Below, piece by piece: positions 34,801 through 42,870 of a stretch of DNA of 64,000 nt (position 1 is its first letter; every line of letters starts with the position of its first letter). The stretch lies in NCBI GenBank assembly GCA_012861695.1, contig JAAOOA010000006.1, positions 12,119,879-12,183,878 on the forward strand. Direction: 5' to 3'. The notes beneath the pieces are model-generated. The model saw nothing but the letters and a program-made list of their open reading frames with translations. It was not told where the DNA came from and did no database searches. The translations under genes and the position numbers were made by a program. The DNA comes from Trematomus loennbergii (lineage: Eukaryota > Chordata > Actinopteri > Perciformes > Nototheniidae).

Positions 34801-36098
34801 CAGAAAGGAGTTGCATATGTTTTTTGCTTAGCACTTGATGTTGTTGCTTCAGGTTCATTTGCTTTAATGCTGTACGTTGTTAGCGTTTAGTAGTTAGTTA
34901 AGTAGATGATAAAAGGCCTTTAAAAAACCCTTGCTACGGTTTGTATTCAGTACTTTCAAAGGTTAGAGGCGGATAGAAGATTTTCTTTTTAAAGCTTCTA
35001 CTTCTTCTTTTACCGGCGCACACTCCCTTGTATTCCCACAGCTACAAATGTTAATTTCACACTTGTCCCTTTTGTCCTTCCCAATGGGGTAGGACACGGT
35101 CTCATTTTCAAACTAACTTCAAACTCTTTCAAAAAGAGCGAAAAACTACAGAAATGTGAAATTTCAATTTGGATCAGTCAGAGGAGGAAATAGTTCCACA
35201 TGTATCTGGGGAGCATCATGTGACCTCCGAGCACGAGGCACCTGGTCTGAGACAGACGTTACACAGAGGTGACAAATGGGGGCTATTGGTTTGTTCCTTT
35301 GCCCATGTGGCTTTTATCTTACTGTATTATTTGCTTCCTCTTTTCTTTGCTTCTGATCCTGGACTGACTGAATAATAAGCATCGAATCAGAGAGTAAAAG
35401 GAAAAGTTTAATCTTAGCTGCAGCAGATTTCTGAGATCATATATCATTAAAAAAACAGATATTGTTTTCCAATAAAGAAGATCTGGCTTGATACTCAATA
35501 ACAGTGTTGGGTAAAAACATGGCTATAACATTGAATATTAATATAATGAGTTAAGCAGAAGATGTTATGGAAATTGGTTTATGGATAATTTATGGATCAC
35601 ATAGTTGTACATTTGGGGTTTCTTAATAATCCTAAATAATTCAAAGTCAAGCAGAAAAACAAAACACGTAGTAAAGCCCCATCAGCTGAAAGTACTATAC
35701 AATTCTTTTTTAATAAGATGAATTTTTTACTATTTTTTTTTACATTGGAACAAAAACAGTCAACAGACACCAAGTTTCAAGCTGCCTCACACAACACACT
35801 ACAGTACAGGTGTTTGCATTTGCCACATTAATGTGACCTTGCATTTTAATTGTGATAATAATAATATGATGAACATTTGAATATCTCTATAACTTTACAA
35901 TATACATCCAAATGTTCATACTCCCAATCAAACATGAACCTGATCAACATCCCTGAACTCACAGTCCAACGCTCGTAGCTCCTGAAATAAACGTCTTACC
36001 TTGGGATCTCTTTCGAGACGGACTTGTGTCCCTCTGTGATCAGACAAGGATCTCTTCACCACTGTGCGATGCCGGAAGTGATAATAATCACCAAATAC
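1225..36098 (-). CDS. furin: Furin-type proprotein convertase, partial gene (14 exons, 5' end missing)
   Basis: This is a furin-family subtilisin-like serine protease. By family knowledge it is a type I membrane protein of the trans-Golgi network, endosomes and cell surface that cleaves proproteins after R-X-K/R-R. Fourteen minus-strand exons join with consistent phases: 36000-36098, 29015-29110, 26140-26268, 25774-25850, 19016-19104, 14057-14229, 12687-12898, 10219-10319, 9199-9302, 8862-8979, 5447-5626, 5229-5353, 3699-3821 and 1225-1827. They give half of the prodomain, the S8 catalytic domain, the P domain, the Cys-rich region, a TM helix and the tail. Alignment to human FURIN residues 60-560 (from memory) is gap-free. 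The tail ending [10 protein letters not shown], with a YxxI signal and acidic cluster, separates it from PCSK5, PCSK6 and PCSK7. Whether it is the teleost a or b paralogue cannot be decided here. The signal-peptide exon is absent from the window. Three one-base deficits (12845-12850, 1628-1634, about 1530-1580) break the literal frame and are probably assembly errors. Confidence 0.95.
1828..3698 (-). other. furin: furin intron (last), 1871 bp
   Basis: GT-AG intron (GTAAGT...CACAG). Its half nearest the last exon holds a candidate solo LTR (1874-2616). I see no coding signal in the rest. Confidence 0.9.
1874..2616 (-). mobile_element. Candidate solo LTR
   Basis: The block begins tgtgacgg and ends ccgtcaca, so its ends form an 8-bp inverted repeat with the TG...CA form of LTRs. 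Read on the minus strand, an AATAAA-type signal (ATAAATAAAG) lies close to the 3' end, as expected for an LTR of about 743 bp. No matching target duplication is seen in the flanks and no internal retroelement region is present. It could be a decayed solo LTR or a chance pairing. Confidence 0.4.
3699..3821 (-). CDS. furin: furin exon: end of P domain, start of Cys-rich region
   Basis: This 123-bp exon completes the P domain with [13 protein letters not shown] (human TLTKFTLVLYGTA). A Ser-rich linker follows, then [11 protein letters not shown], the first cysteines of the Cys-rich region. The split last codon joins the final exon to give CIEC. The acceptor is CGCTCAG and the donor is GTAAGT. 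Confidence 0.93.
3822..5228 (-). other. furin: furin intron, 1407 bp
   Basis: GT-AG intron (GTAAGC...CTCAG). It is AT-rich between about 4450 and 5200 and holds nothing else recognisable. Confidence 0.9.
5229..5353 (-). CDS. furin: furin exon: P domain, second part
   Basis: This 125-bp exon (human 519-561) encodes [20 protein letters not shown], then [19 protein letters not shown]. The human sequon at Asn553 (NTS) reads NVA here, so that glycosite is missing. The acceptor is CCGGCAG and the donor is GTAAGC. It is uninterrupted. Confidence 0.95.
5447..5626 (-). CDS. furin: furin exon: P domain, RGN in place of RGD
   Basis: This 180-bp exon (human 459-519) encodes [19 protein letters not shown], then [20 protein letters not shown] and [19 protein letters not shown]. 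The P domain (proprotein convertase beta-barrel) stabilises the protease and its calcium and pH dependence. The RGD tripeptide at human 498-500 is RGN here (AAC codon at the third position). An NMS sequon occurs at the equivalent of human 468. The donor GTGCAA is weak at +4 and +5 and opens a 93-bp intron. Confidence 0.95.
5627..8861 (-). other. furin: furin intron, 3235 bp
   Basis: GT-AG intron (GTAGGT...GACAG). It carries a degenerate SINE-like copy at about 7240-7460. Long open stretches here have no codon structure or homology I can recognise. Confidence 0.9.
7240..7460 (-). mobile_element. Degenerate tRNA-like SINE fragment
   Basis: On the minus strand the head reads GGCTCAGGAAGTAGAC, a decayed RNA polymerase III A box. 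About 35 bases further on is GGGAGTTTGACC, a decayed B box (GGTTCGAATCC type). The region with cggacgcttcgacatgtagc resembles from memory a very common teleost repeat of the form cacttcgacatgcagcctg. No target duplication or tail was identified. Confidence 0.5.
8862..8979 (-). CDS. furin: furin exon: catalytic/P-domain boundary
   Basis: This 118-bp exon (human 420-459) encodes [20 protein letters not shown], then [19 protein letters not shown]. Human has Asn-Trp-Thr (glycosylated Asn440) where this protein has Glu-Thr-Trp-Thr, so that sequon is absent. The acceptor is CTGCAG and the donor is GTAGGT. It is uninterrupted. Confidence 0.95.
9199..9302 (-). CDS. furin: furin exon: C-terminal catalytic domain, conserved glycosite
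   Basis: This 104-bp exon (human 385-420) encodes [20 protein letters not shown] and then [14 protein letters not shown]. The NLT sequon matches human Asn387. The acceptor is CATTCCAG and the donor is GTACAG. The next intron is only 219 bp. It is uninterrupted. Confidence 0.95.
9303..10218 (-). other. furin: furin intron, 916 bp
   Basis: GT-AG intron (GTAAGT...TCCAG), AT-rich, with nothing recognised in it. Confidence 0.9.
10219..10319 (-). CDS. furin: furin exon: catalytic Ser
   Basis: This 101-bp exon (human 352-385) reads [20 protein letters not shown], then [13 protein letters not shown]. The first Ser of SAS in GTSASAPLA aligns with nucleophile Ser368. The acceptor is CCCTAG and the donor is GTAAGT. 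The terminal AA joins T of the next exon to give Asn. It is uninterrupted. Confidence 0.96.
11630..12110. repeat. Dispersed teleost-type repeat, interrupted by a LINE tail
   Basis: The left part has cgacaatcaattaatcattt and ggatttggactgctagtcag, and the right part has agaaaataattggtagatta followed by gtcgata. From memory these match the two halves of a very common teleost interspersed repeat. A LINE-like tail separates them at about 11910-12053. A fragment of the same family lies at 28076-28209. The class is unknown to me. Confidence 0.5.
11910..12053 (+). mobile_element. L2-like LINE 3' tail
   Basis: The segment ends with caataaacctgattctgatt and a further ctga, that is, an AATAAA (12031-12036) followed by a short attctg tandem tail. 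This is typical of L2-type LINE 3' ends in fish. Only the 3' end is present, so it is a 5'-truncated insertion. It sits inside the repeat at 11630-12110. Confidence 0.55.
12687..12898 (-). CDS. furin: furin exon: oxyanion Asn; apparent one-base deletion
   Basis: The exon (human 281-351) starts [17 protein letters not shown], where Asn aligns with oxyanion-hole Asn295. It continues in the next frame as [20 protein letters not shown] and ends GNPKEKQI. Cys303, Cys305 and S1-pocket Asp306 (human numbering) are present. It is 212 bp long while both flanking junctions are phase 0, so a length divisible by three (213) is required. The frame changes next to a run of six C (12845-12850), at about human Arg298. 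One extra base in that run would keep the frame open. The remainder is clean, which suggests a homopolymer error more than a dead gene. Confidence 0.93.
12899..14056 (-). other. furin: furin intron, 1158 bp
   Basis: Intron with a less usual donor (GTTTGT) and a GCAG acceptor. Nothing else is recognised. Confidence 0.9.
14057..14229 (-). CDS. furin: furin exon: substrate pocket ([14 protein letters not shown])
   Basis: This 173-bp exon (human 223-280) includes [19 protein letters not shown], then [17 protein letters not shown], ending FLRGVTE. WGPEDD and the Asp of TVDGP form the acidic S1/S4 substrate pocket that gives furin its preference for multibasic sites (human W254-D264). The donor after GAG is GTTTGT, which departs from consensus at +3 and +4 but keeps G at +5. 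Joining here gives RGVTE-GRNGLGS, which aligns with human RGVSQ-GRGGLGS. Confidence 0.95.
15729..15998. repeat. Decayed interspersed repeat with inverted ends
   Basis: The left end ggctaggtgatta and the reverse complement of the right end (AGAGCTTGGCAGTATGGCC) are related, suggesting decayed terminal inverted repeats. The body is AT-rich with gatatcaaatgacctatatc. I recall similar sequence as a common teleost repeat. No clear target duplication is seen. Confidence 0.4.
16021..16210 (+). repeat. Dispersed repeat, copy 1
   Basis: The stretch atgaggctacatctagttag ... aataaagacta near 16031-16071 resembles atgaagctacatccagcagc ... caaagacta at 45118-45160, so the window carries two diverged copies of one family. 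The 3' part (ctaactcttggcaagaaagt, caataagcg) also fits a teleost repeat known to me. The class is unknown. Confidence 0.45.
19016..19104 (-). CDS. furin: furin exon: catalytic His
   Basis: This 89-bp exon (1+87+1, human 193-223) holds [20 protein letters not shown] and GVAYNAKIG. The His that follows the split Arg codon is catalytic His194, in the RHGTRCAGE motif shared by all kexin-type convertases. The acceptor is TTTGCAG and the donor is GTGAGG. It is uninterrupted. Confidence 0.96.
19105..25773 (-). other. furin: furin intron, 6669 bp
   Basis: GT-AG intron (GTACAC...TGCAG). It holds a perfect 11-bp hairpin (21067-21093) and, at about 20120-20370 and 25240-25360, GC-balanced low-repeat stretches that could be conserved non-coding elements (unproven). 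No exon signal is seen. Confidence 0.9.
21067..21093. repeat. Perfect 11-bp inverted repeat (hairpin)
   Basis: gattatgcaag (21067-21077), loop aacga, cttgcataatc (21083-21093). All 11 pairs match. The half-site ATGCAAG resembles POU/octamer or C/EBP motifs. Its function is unknown. Confidence 0.8.
25774..25850 (-). CDS. furin: furin exon: catalytic domain, acidic loop
   Basis: These 25 codons plus two bases (human 168-193) read [18 protein letters not shown] and then YTQLNDN. The split Arg codon is completed by the next exon. The Asp-rich stretch matches the furin loop that helps bind calcium. It lies between a TTTAG acceptor and a GTACAC donor, close to its upstream neighbour (289-bp intron). 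It is uninterrupted. Confidence 0.95.
26140..26268 (-). CDS. furin: furin exon: start of catalytic domain with catalytic Asp
   Basis: These 43 codons in phase 0/0 (human 125-167) include [20 protein letters not shown] and [17 protein letters not shown]. The first Asp of the DDG motif aligns with catalytic Asp153 of the S8/kexin triad. The acceptor is CCTCAG. The exon ends QNY before GTGAGT and joins DPD of the next exon. It is uninterrupted. Confidence 0.96.
26269..29014 (-). other. furin: furin intron, 2746 bp
   Basis: GT-AG intron (GTGAGA...CTCAG). It contains a dispersed repeat fragment at 28076-28209. No exon signal is seen. Confidence 0.9.
28076..28209. repeat. Fragment of the same dispersed repeat as 11630-12110
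   Basis: The right end agcagattaactgataatgc followed by atataatcgtaagccgcagc resembles the end of the repeat family seen at 12060-12110 (ggtagattagtcgataact). It is a fragment only. Confidence 0.4.
29015..29110 (-). CDS. furin: furin exon: prodomain end and primary autocleavage site
   Basis: These 32 codons in phase 0/0 (human 93-124) start [15 protein letters not shown] and continue [21 protein letters not shown] immediately before DVYQ aligns with the human RTKR107 autocleavage site that frees the mature enzyme. The P4 and P1 arginines and the P2 lysine are kept, and the stretch is even more basic than in human. The acceptor is TTTAG and the donor is CTG followed by GTGAGA. Confidence 0.95.
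33283..33795. mobile_element. MITE with TTAA-bounded inverted ends
   Basis: The left end ttaaaggtcccctattat pairs with the reverse complement of the right end, TTAAAGGTCACATACTAT, at 15 of 18 positions. It has no coding capacity. The ends start immediately inside TTAA, so the duplication could be TTAA, as in Kolobok or piggyBac elements. From memory this is a very common teleost family. The superfamily assignment is inference. Confidence 0.65.
33863..34100. repeat. 16-bp purine-rich minisatellite
   Basis: Tandem copies of a unit close to gacagaaagaagaaga (variant gacggaaagaagaaga) with a few length variants at the left end. Three units (48 bp) restore the reading frame, so long Lys/Glu/Arg-rich (plus) and Ser/Phe/Leu-rich (minus) ORFs arise with no gene behind them. 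One strand is almost entirely purine. Confidence 0.9.
36000..36098 (-). CDS. furin: furin exon: middle of prodomain with pH sensor and secondary cleavage site
   Basis: These 33 codons in phase 0/0 correspond to human residues 60-92. The exon starts [18 protein letters not shown] after a TTTTCAG acceptor and ends DPK before GTAAGA. The His in FRHR aligns with human His69, the protonation sensor that triggers the second prodomain cleavage. RTVVKR followed by S aligns with the internal cleavage site at human Arg75 (RGVTKR). Both activation elements are thus visible. Human Trp68 is Arg here. This is the most 5' coding exon seen. A signal-peptide exon ending in phase 0 is required upstream but was not found up to 64000. 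Confidence 0.93.
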
Positions 36099-37542
36099 CT
36101 GAAAAGACAAAGAGATATGATCAGTGATCACACAAGGACATTTTAATCTGTAATCTGATGACGGCTCTAGATCTGATAAAAGCTTGTATGAAGTATGACA
36201 TGAATCTGCTCGGGGTATTCTCTGCCATGTTAATAGAAATGAGTGAAGTGGTATTCAGTTTGGATACTCTGCTCAATATGCAATAGAGACAAAGAACCAA
36301 AAAGATTATGTACACATCTGACCTTCAAAATCGTTACACAGTAAAGTTAGGCCAATTGACATGCCTGGATGAAATCAAGTAATAATTAATAGATTCTTAC
36401 TATAAATGCATTATTTATGGTTGTATTATAGCATAGACCCACTTAAAGCAGCATCAAAGATTTTAGAAAACATAATGTTGTTAAAACCTTGATATCCGGA
36501 TTGCTGTTTTTTCTCTACAGCACATGTTTAATCAGGAGCTGTGAGGTTTTTCTCTCCATTTTACGGTGCCAAGTGTAGCTAATGGGCTGCATTAGCCGGT
36601 AGAAGGGTGTGCTCACAATCAGAGAAGCCTATTTCCATTTTTATTCCCAATAGCCCTCTCCAGCTCCCGGTACCATCACACCGACTGACGTGTTTCCCCC
36701 TGTGGGAAACCTGGACCATAATCCTCTGTGCCCAGTCCAGTTATTACTAAGGTGTAATGAAGGTCATTAACAGCTGTGAGCAGTGACACACTTTACCTCA
36801 AAGAATACCGTATGTTTTCTGAGCACAGAAAAGTTCACAACATCACAGCTGAGCAACTTGATGGTTAATCTACACGAGTGCTGGAAAATAGCATATTAAT
36901 TGACAACAGAGTTTTATATTTGATATCTATTGAATAAACCATGTGCTTGTTACAGACTATAAATGGATAGATTAATATATAATGGGGAAACAATGTTGGT
37001 TCCAATCTTAATCTAGACTAAGGGAAATAAATAGTTAAATGCTGTGTAGCAGCTGCTGACCAATCAAACTTCAATGGAGGTACTCAGGTGGTGTTATCAG
37101 CTCGTATGGAGCTTTGAATTGCATATTTTCGATTTCACTAATGACAGAATGGGGGAATTGCTGTTAGACTGAGAGTCATAAACAACATTACCACAACACA
37201 CAGTGTTTATATGTGAGGCAAACATAGTCATGGACAGCATAAACATACAAGGAGACCAATCCAAACATACTTTGTCCACGGACTGGGATGTTTGGTGTCA
37301 GAGCGAAGGTTTTTTGTAGAGCAAAGGTACTCTAGAGTGTGTACTGCATTCCATCACTTTTAAAAGATTCACGGTTCATTCCCCCAACATCCTCTGCTCC
37401 CATTTAATTACAGTAAACAGGGCGATTCCAGCCGGGCTGACGCAAAAAGCCTCTGCACACAAAGCCAGTGGACAATAGGGAGGCAATAACGGAGAGTGAA
37501 GACACTCTTTACAGTGATATTCAACTCAGAAGAGGAACCACA

Positions 37543-37545
<3 letters not shown>

Positions 37546-37616
<71 letters not shown>
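37546..37616. repeat. (TG)n microsatellite, 71 bp
   Basis: Uninterrupted GT dinucleotide repeat. The Cys/Val and His/Thr ORFs over it are artefacts of the repeat. Confidence 0.99.
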
Positions 37617-37617
<1 letters not shown>

Positions 37618-40600
37618 TATAAAAAGAGGATAAACGGGATTTCCAAAAAGCATTAGCTGAGCCAGAGAAGAGAAGAATAAGAGCAGGCAGTGGGCCTATT
37701 GTGTTATTCCAGATAAGAGGCTGGGAGGTGGACACTGATCAAAGACTTGGGTGGAGAGTGTGGCAGGGTCCATTAAGAAACTCTAAAACCAGTGAACAGG
37801 TATACCCGAAAACAAAGCATTGATGTTCTATTCATCCGGTCAGTCAATGATTTCTAAGATGTACCACAGTATAAAGCAGGCATTCGTGATGCATCGTGTT
37901 ATACGGTTCTTTTGAGTTTTTTTTTTTATTGGACACATGATTCCATAAACAACATTATACCAGTTCTCCAGGGCAGAGGGCCACACAATGTGTTTGATAG
38001 ACAGAATAAGGTTGCAGGTGTTTTGGTGTAAGATTTAAATCATAGACAAGTAGTATTTGTTATAAATGACATGCTGATATCCACCAGAGAGCATCAGCCA
38101 AATGTGTCCAAAGCAGGCAGCAACACATGCTACGTTTTTATTGAACTTGTGGTACTTTGCTTTAAAATAAGGCACTGTAAAAAGTGTAGGAAGCTCACAA
38201 AAATCAGTGGTTGTCAAAAGTAACACTGGATTATTTATAAAATGTGTATGACAATGCAAAGTACTTGAAGTTTGTCTAAAAGTGAATAATGACTTTGTAA
38301 ATTAAATTACAAGGACAGTTTGATTCTACACATCTACATTTGCCACAGCGGATATTAAAATATAAAAAGTAACATGGATACTCGCAACAATTACGACAAC
38401 CTCCCTACAGACACAAGTCAAAACACCAGCTACCCATTGGACATAGACTTGTTCCCAAATAGACAAAACGTTCACATATGTATAGATGGACAGATATACA
38501 CATACAGGGACAAAGGTCACCCACATTAAACGGCTCAACCGTGTCAAACATATGCGATCACACATACTACCCTCACTGAACATCATGAAGTGCATTTTAG
38601 TTCTGCTTAATGTTTTCCCCGACAGCTTAATCATCATGGAAATCAGCAACAACAGTTAAGAGCTTTTGTTTTGGACCATTTAATCTGAGGACAGCAATGT
38701 TTCTGTGAAGCTTAACTGCTTTCCACTGGAAAAGAGAGCCATTTACGACAAAGACATTCAGATGGCAAAAGGACGCGGAAACAGACCGATCAGGACCTGA
38801 GTGACCATTACTGATGTGATAAGCCGGGCTCTGATGGAGCAGAACAGGCTTAACCGGTGTTCTCCGTGTGGCTTATTACTGAAGTGAGGCATTAATCCAT
38901 CAACCTCATTAAAATGCACGGTAACAGACAGCGGAAAATTACTGGTTTGTTTGCTCTCACCCCCCTGCCAAATTTACCTTGTGGGAAAGCGCTTATCAAA
39001 AAAGTCTGGTGTCTCATCTCCAGTGACTGTTGACACAATTATGTTTTACAAAGAGCAACACAATGTCTAGAGACAAAGTGGGAAAGAGGTTTGGAGGCTG
39101 CAATAACTTGATATGAAATGGTTTTCCATACGGAGTCGTGAATGTCAGGAACAAAGCCTGTACATTTTGGAAATTCCACTTGAGAGGAGGCCATTATAGC
39201 GGTTAAACTACAGACACATCAATCACAACGCACATCAATCATGACACATTTCCCCTCAGTCTTGACGTTTAACTGCATTTGATTTAAGGGCATCGGGATG
39301 TGGGAATTACCATATTTTGTTTGAGCACCAGCGGGTTGAGATGAATTGAGCAAATTAGACTTTTGGAGGCACAGGCGATAGGGCTCCTAAAATAGTTCAG
39401 CAACTTGTTTATATAATGAGGCTGGAGTCTAATTACTCAGTGTGGTGAATGGGTAGGACAGGACCACAGACGGTCCAATGGCAGCTGGACGTACCGGGCA
39501 GTTCCTGTAAAGGAGGGCCGAGCTTCCCCCGCACACCTGAAAATGTGTTTGAACAGCTGGTCTGCCCTTCTGCCAAACTACTCTTAGTCATTACATGGCG
39601 TCTTCTCATTGTTTTCCCCCCTATTTTACTCTTCCCGTAGCGGTCATTATGTTTTTTCATACTCATTAGCCTTTGGTTTTATTAGGCATCTATCTTAAGT
39701 TTGTACCAAAGCTAAATCAAGAGTTCCGGTAGCCTTTACACCGCAGAGGGTTTAAAGATCACATATGCAGACATTTTTTAATCATCGAGGAATAAATTAT
39801 TATGTTTATGAAGCCGTAAAAGTGAAACTGAAGCTACCTTATTTATCAACACACCGTGCATCCTCAACACGCCGCACTCCTCCACTGAGTTTAAACAGTA
39901 AATACAGAATATGATTCCTGGCAGTCGCCGCCATTTGATTGAGAAGATGTTCGATTAGTCTATTAAATTAAGTTGAGAAAAAAACAAGAGGACTAAATTG
40001 GATTGGGAGGATGGCTGGGAAATACCCCAATGACTTCAAGCTGACTTTGTGATTAGCGTGACCGTAATTCAGCCAGAGGGCCTCAGTGTAAGCCCTTATA
40101 ACAGTGGAGTACCTTGTTCAGTATGTTTAAGGTCATTCATTATCACATGTCTATCAGCAGGCAATACAAGAGAAAGTCTAAGGTTTTGAATGCATCCTTT
40201 ATATGCTTTCACAAAAGTATTTTATAAGAATATTTGATAAACAATCTCTCCTTTGTGTCCTTCAGTTGACCAAAATGAAATCTGCTAGAGTTTGAACTCG
40301 TATCCAACCTTGTTAATCTGCTTAAAAAATGTATACTTCGGTTTACATAGAATAACATTGTGCCATGTGTTTAGTTGTTTGAGGATGATTGATTTTTACT
40401 ATTTAATCAACCAAGTGAATGGCTTTGATTCCTATAGTTTTTCATGAATAGGGACTACTTCATTTCTGCTGATGAAAACTGTTTTGAAATTCTCAGTCAC
40501 CATGGTCATGAAAACTGTAGCTCACATAGTGCAAAAGGACCTATGATCTATATTTTACAGGAAGGTTAAGCTATTGTCCAAGGATTTATTTCCTCTGGTC

Positions 40601-42339
40601 TCTCCAATCTTTGTGGGCGAGTTCATGAGTCTTCTTTCAAGTTTCTAGATACTTTCAGGTAATGAAATTCAATAAACATTTTGCAAAATAGAAAACATTG
40701 CAATTAGAAAAGCAGGATGAGTGTTTAAATGATGGTACAAGGTGCATGCTATTTTCTTATTCAGAAAGTCTGACATGAGTTGTGCTGCATTGTTATGCTT
40801 TGTCCCATAGTGTGTGAAGTGCTGGTGAGTACTTTAATAGTTTCCCAAAAAAACATCCAGGTAGTTTTTTCTAAATCGTGTAACATTTCAAGCTATGTTT
40901 TCCAACAAAGTAGCAGGGAAGCGCACCCAGATGCAAAATATTATATTTGATTTACAAGTGTTTTCTCTTTTGCTCCTTCTGTCTCTTCCATTGATTCAGC
41001 AAAACTGCATTTAAAGGTTATCAGATGTACATTTGAAAGAAAAGCTTTACTCGTCTATTGTTGACATGCATAAACATTACGTTGTTTCTCACAGTGTCAC
41101 CTTAAGACAGAATTTGTGTTGGGTAAAATAAAGTGGAAAACAAGGCAGAAATCTAGATCCAGAACTCAAAGGCTCTTACAAGTTCAAGGTTGTTATATTC
41201 CTGTATTGGAAAATACAGGCGCCGGCATATTTTCGGGGAAACATGATGTTTACTCATTGGCAACACTGTCGGAGCTTTACTGTTAACAGACATCCCACTG
41301 TGATGTGATGCAACGCTGGCAAACCCCATGACATGTTTACTACATATTAACTTGTGGGTACACAGTTAGTGTCAATGTTGTACCAAGACTAAGATAAATT
41401 CTGATTATATTTACAGTAAATGTAATAAAATGGGGATAATATTATTTTAATACATGCTCCGTCCTCTTTGGGTGTCACATTAGTACAATGACTCCTCTGC
41501 TGCAGCACACCTCGACTTTATAGAGCTGATTAGCGTGTCAAAAGTTTACGGTGTCATGGCAGACCTGCTGCAGGGCAGTTAGCTCACGGGTCGATGAAAG
41601 CTGCCCTCAGATGACTAACTCTTCAACTCTAAGCAAGTTCTTTATAGTGCTGCGAGGGAGTCAGACAAGCAAAAGTCTTCTCACGCATACGCAGTTACGG
41701 TTGTACAGAGTCGGTACAGACCATCATAATCAATTACAGAAAAGTCAATAGATTTCAGAAGCAGACATGCAATCACTCTTTTGTTTCCCACTGTTATGAA
41801 GAAACAAAATGACCTGATTAGCTAAATGGATATTGAGTTATGGGTATGGATATTTTCCCTTTCAGCTAATTACTCTCAAATGTTCTTCTCAATGTCCACG
41901 GTTGACAAAAAAAAAACATATTGATGTGTTAAAAGGAAATAAAAGTCATGAGTCTCTAGCCTATCATCGAACCACTCTCCCCCCCGCCGGACCAGAGCTG
42001 ACGAACTATGAGAGATAAACCTCAGCCTCAGGCTGGAGTCAGATGTCATCTCAAACAGTCGCTCTGTCTCGGGCAAAGCTAAAAATCAGCGGGTGAGGCA
42101 GCATGACCTCTGGCTGAGAGCTATTATTTGAGAATAACCTCTCAGAACAGAGACATGCTTCTTTAAACAAGAGCCAACTGTTATCAGAGGGAACATTTTG
42201 TTATAAAAAGGTACAAGTCTGGTGTGTTAAAGCTAGAGGAGGATGTCGCACTGCTTGGGTAACATTTGGAAAAGAGAAAACACTTTCACTAACTTTTTTT
42301 CATCAGAACTAAAAGATGAAAAGGTGATTGTGTGTAATT

Positions 42340-42870
42340 TATGGTAACACTTGAGCCACTTACTACAATGCATTATAAACACATGTTTAATGATTATAAT
42401 GTGCTTATAAAACTGTATAATTAAAGGTTAAAGCAGTCAGAAATAATGCTTTCTATTAATAATGAAACAGTAAAAAGCAATTCATAATGATTCACGGTCA
42501 AGTATCAGAGTACTTTATTATTGCTGACACCTCACTGATCATAGTGTGTTGTAACTCATATAGTTGTCATACATTATGATTATTTATTATGCATTATGTA
42601 ATGAAATTCCTACATTATAAGCTGGTTGAAACTATAAAAAAAGGTATACGCTGCTTGCATTCAGTTAAATAAAAAATGAATGTACTGAATCCAGCAATCA
42701 TGAGGTTTTATTAAACTTGTTCTAATTATTAATAAAAAAATGCTTTATAATGTGTTATGATTACTGTTTTAATGCATAATACATATTTATGAGGGCTTTT
42801 AACAATAATTGCTATATGCAGATTATACATTTTGCATAATAGACATGGAAATGAACTTGAACCATAATGG
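42340..42870. repeat. AT-rich region with repeated cattataa/ttataatg words
   Basis: Words such as gcattataaacacat, ttataatgtg and tgcataataca recur on both strands, and the two ends are loosely complementary, as in a fold-back element. From memory such words belong to a common fish repeat. The boundaries are unclear. Confidence 0.3.

Larger units (their letters stand above)
29111..35999 (-). other. furin: furin intron, 6889 bp
   Basis: GT-AG intron (GTAAGA...TTTAG). It contains a TTAA-bounded MITE (33283-33795), a 16-bp minisatellite (33863-34100), a poly(A) run near 30085-30098 and a poly(G) run near 31711-31727. No exon signal is seen. Confidence 0.9.

Noticed and set aside
1225..36098. 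Furin as a processed or decayed pseudogene
   Set aside because: All introns have GT-AG sites, phases agree, all catalytic residues are kept, and the only breaks are single-base deficits, two of them at clear G/C runs.
1225..36098. Assignment to PCSK5, PCSK6 or PCSK7 instead of furin
   Set aside because: The single short Cys-rich region, the TM helix and the [10 protein letters not shown] tail with YRGI fit furin; PCSK5/6 have long Cys-rich repeats and PCSK7 lacks them.
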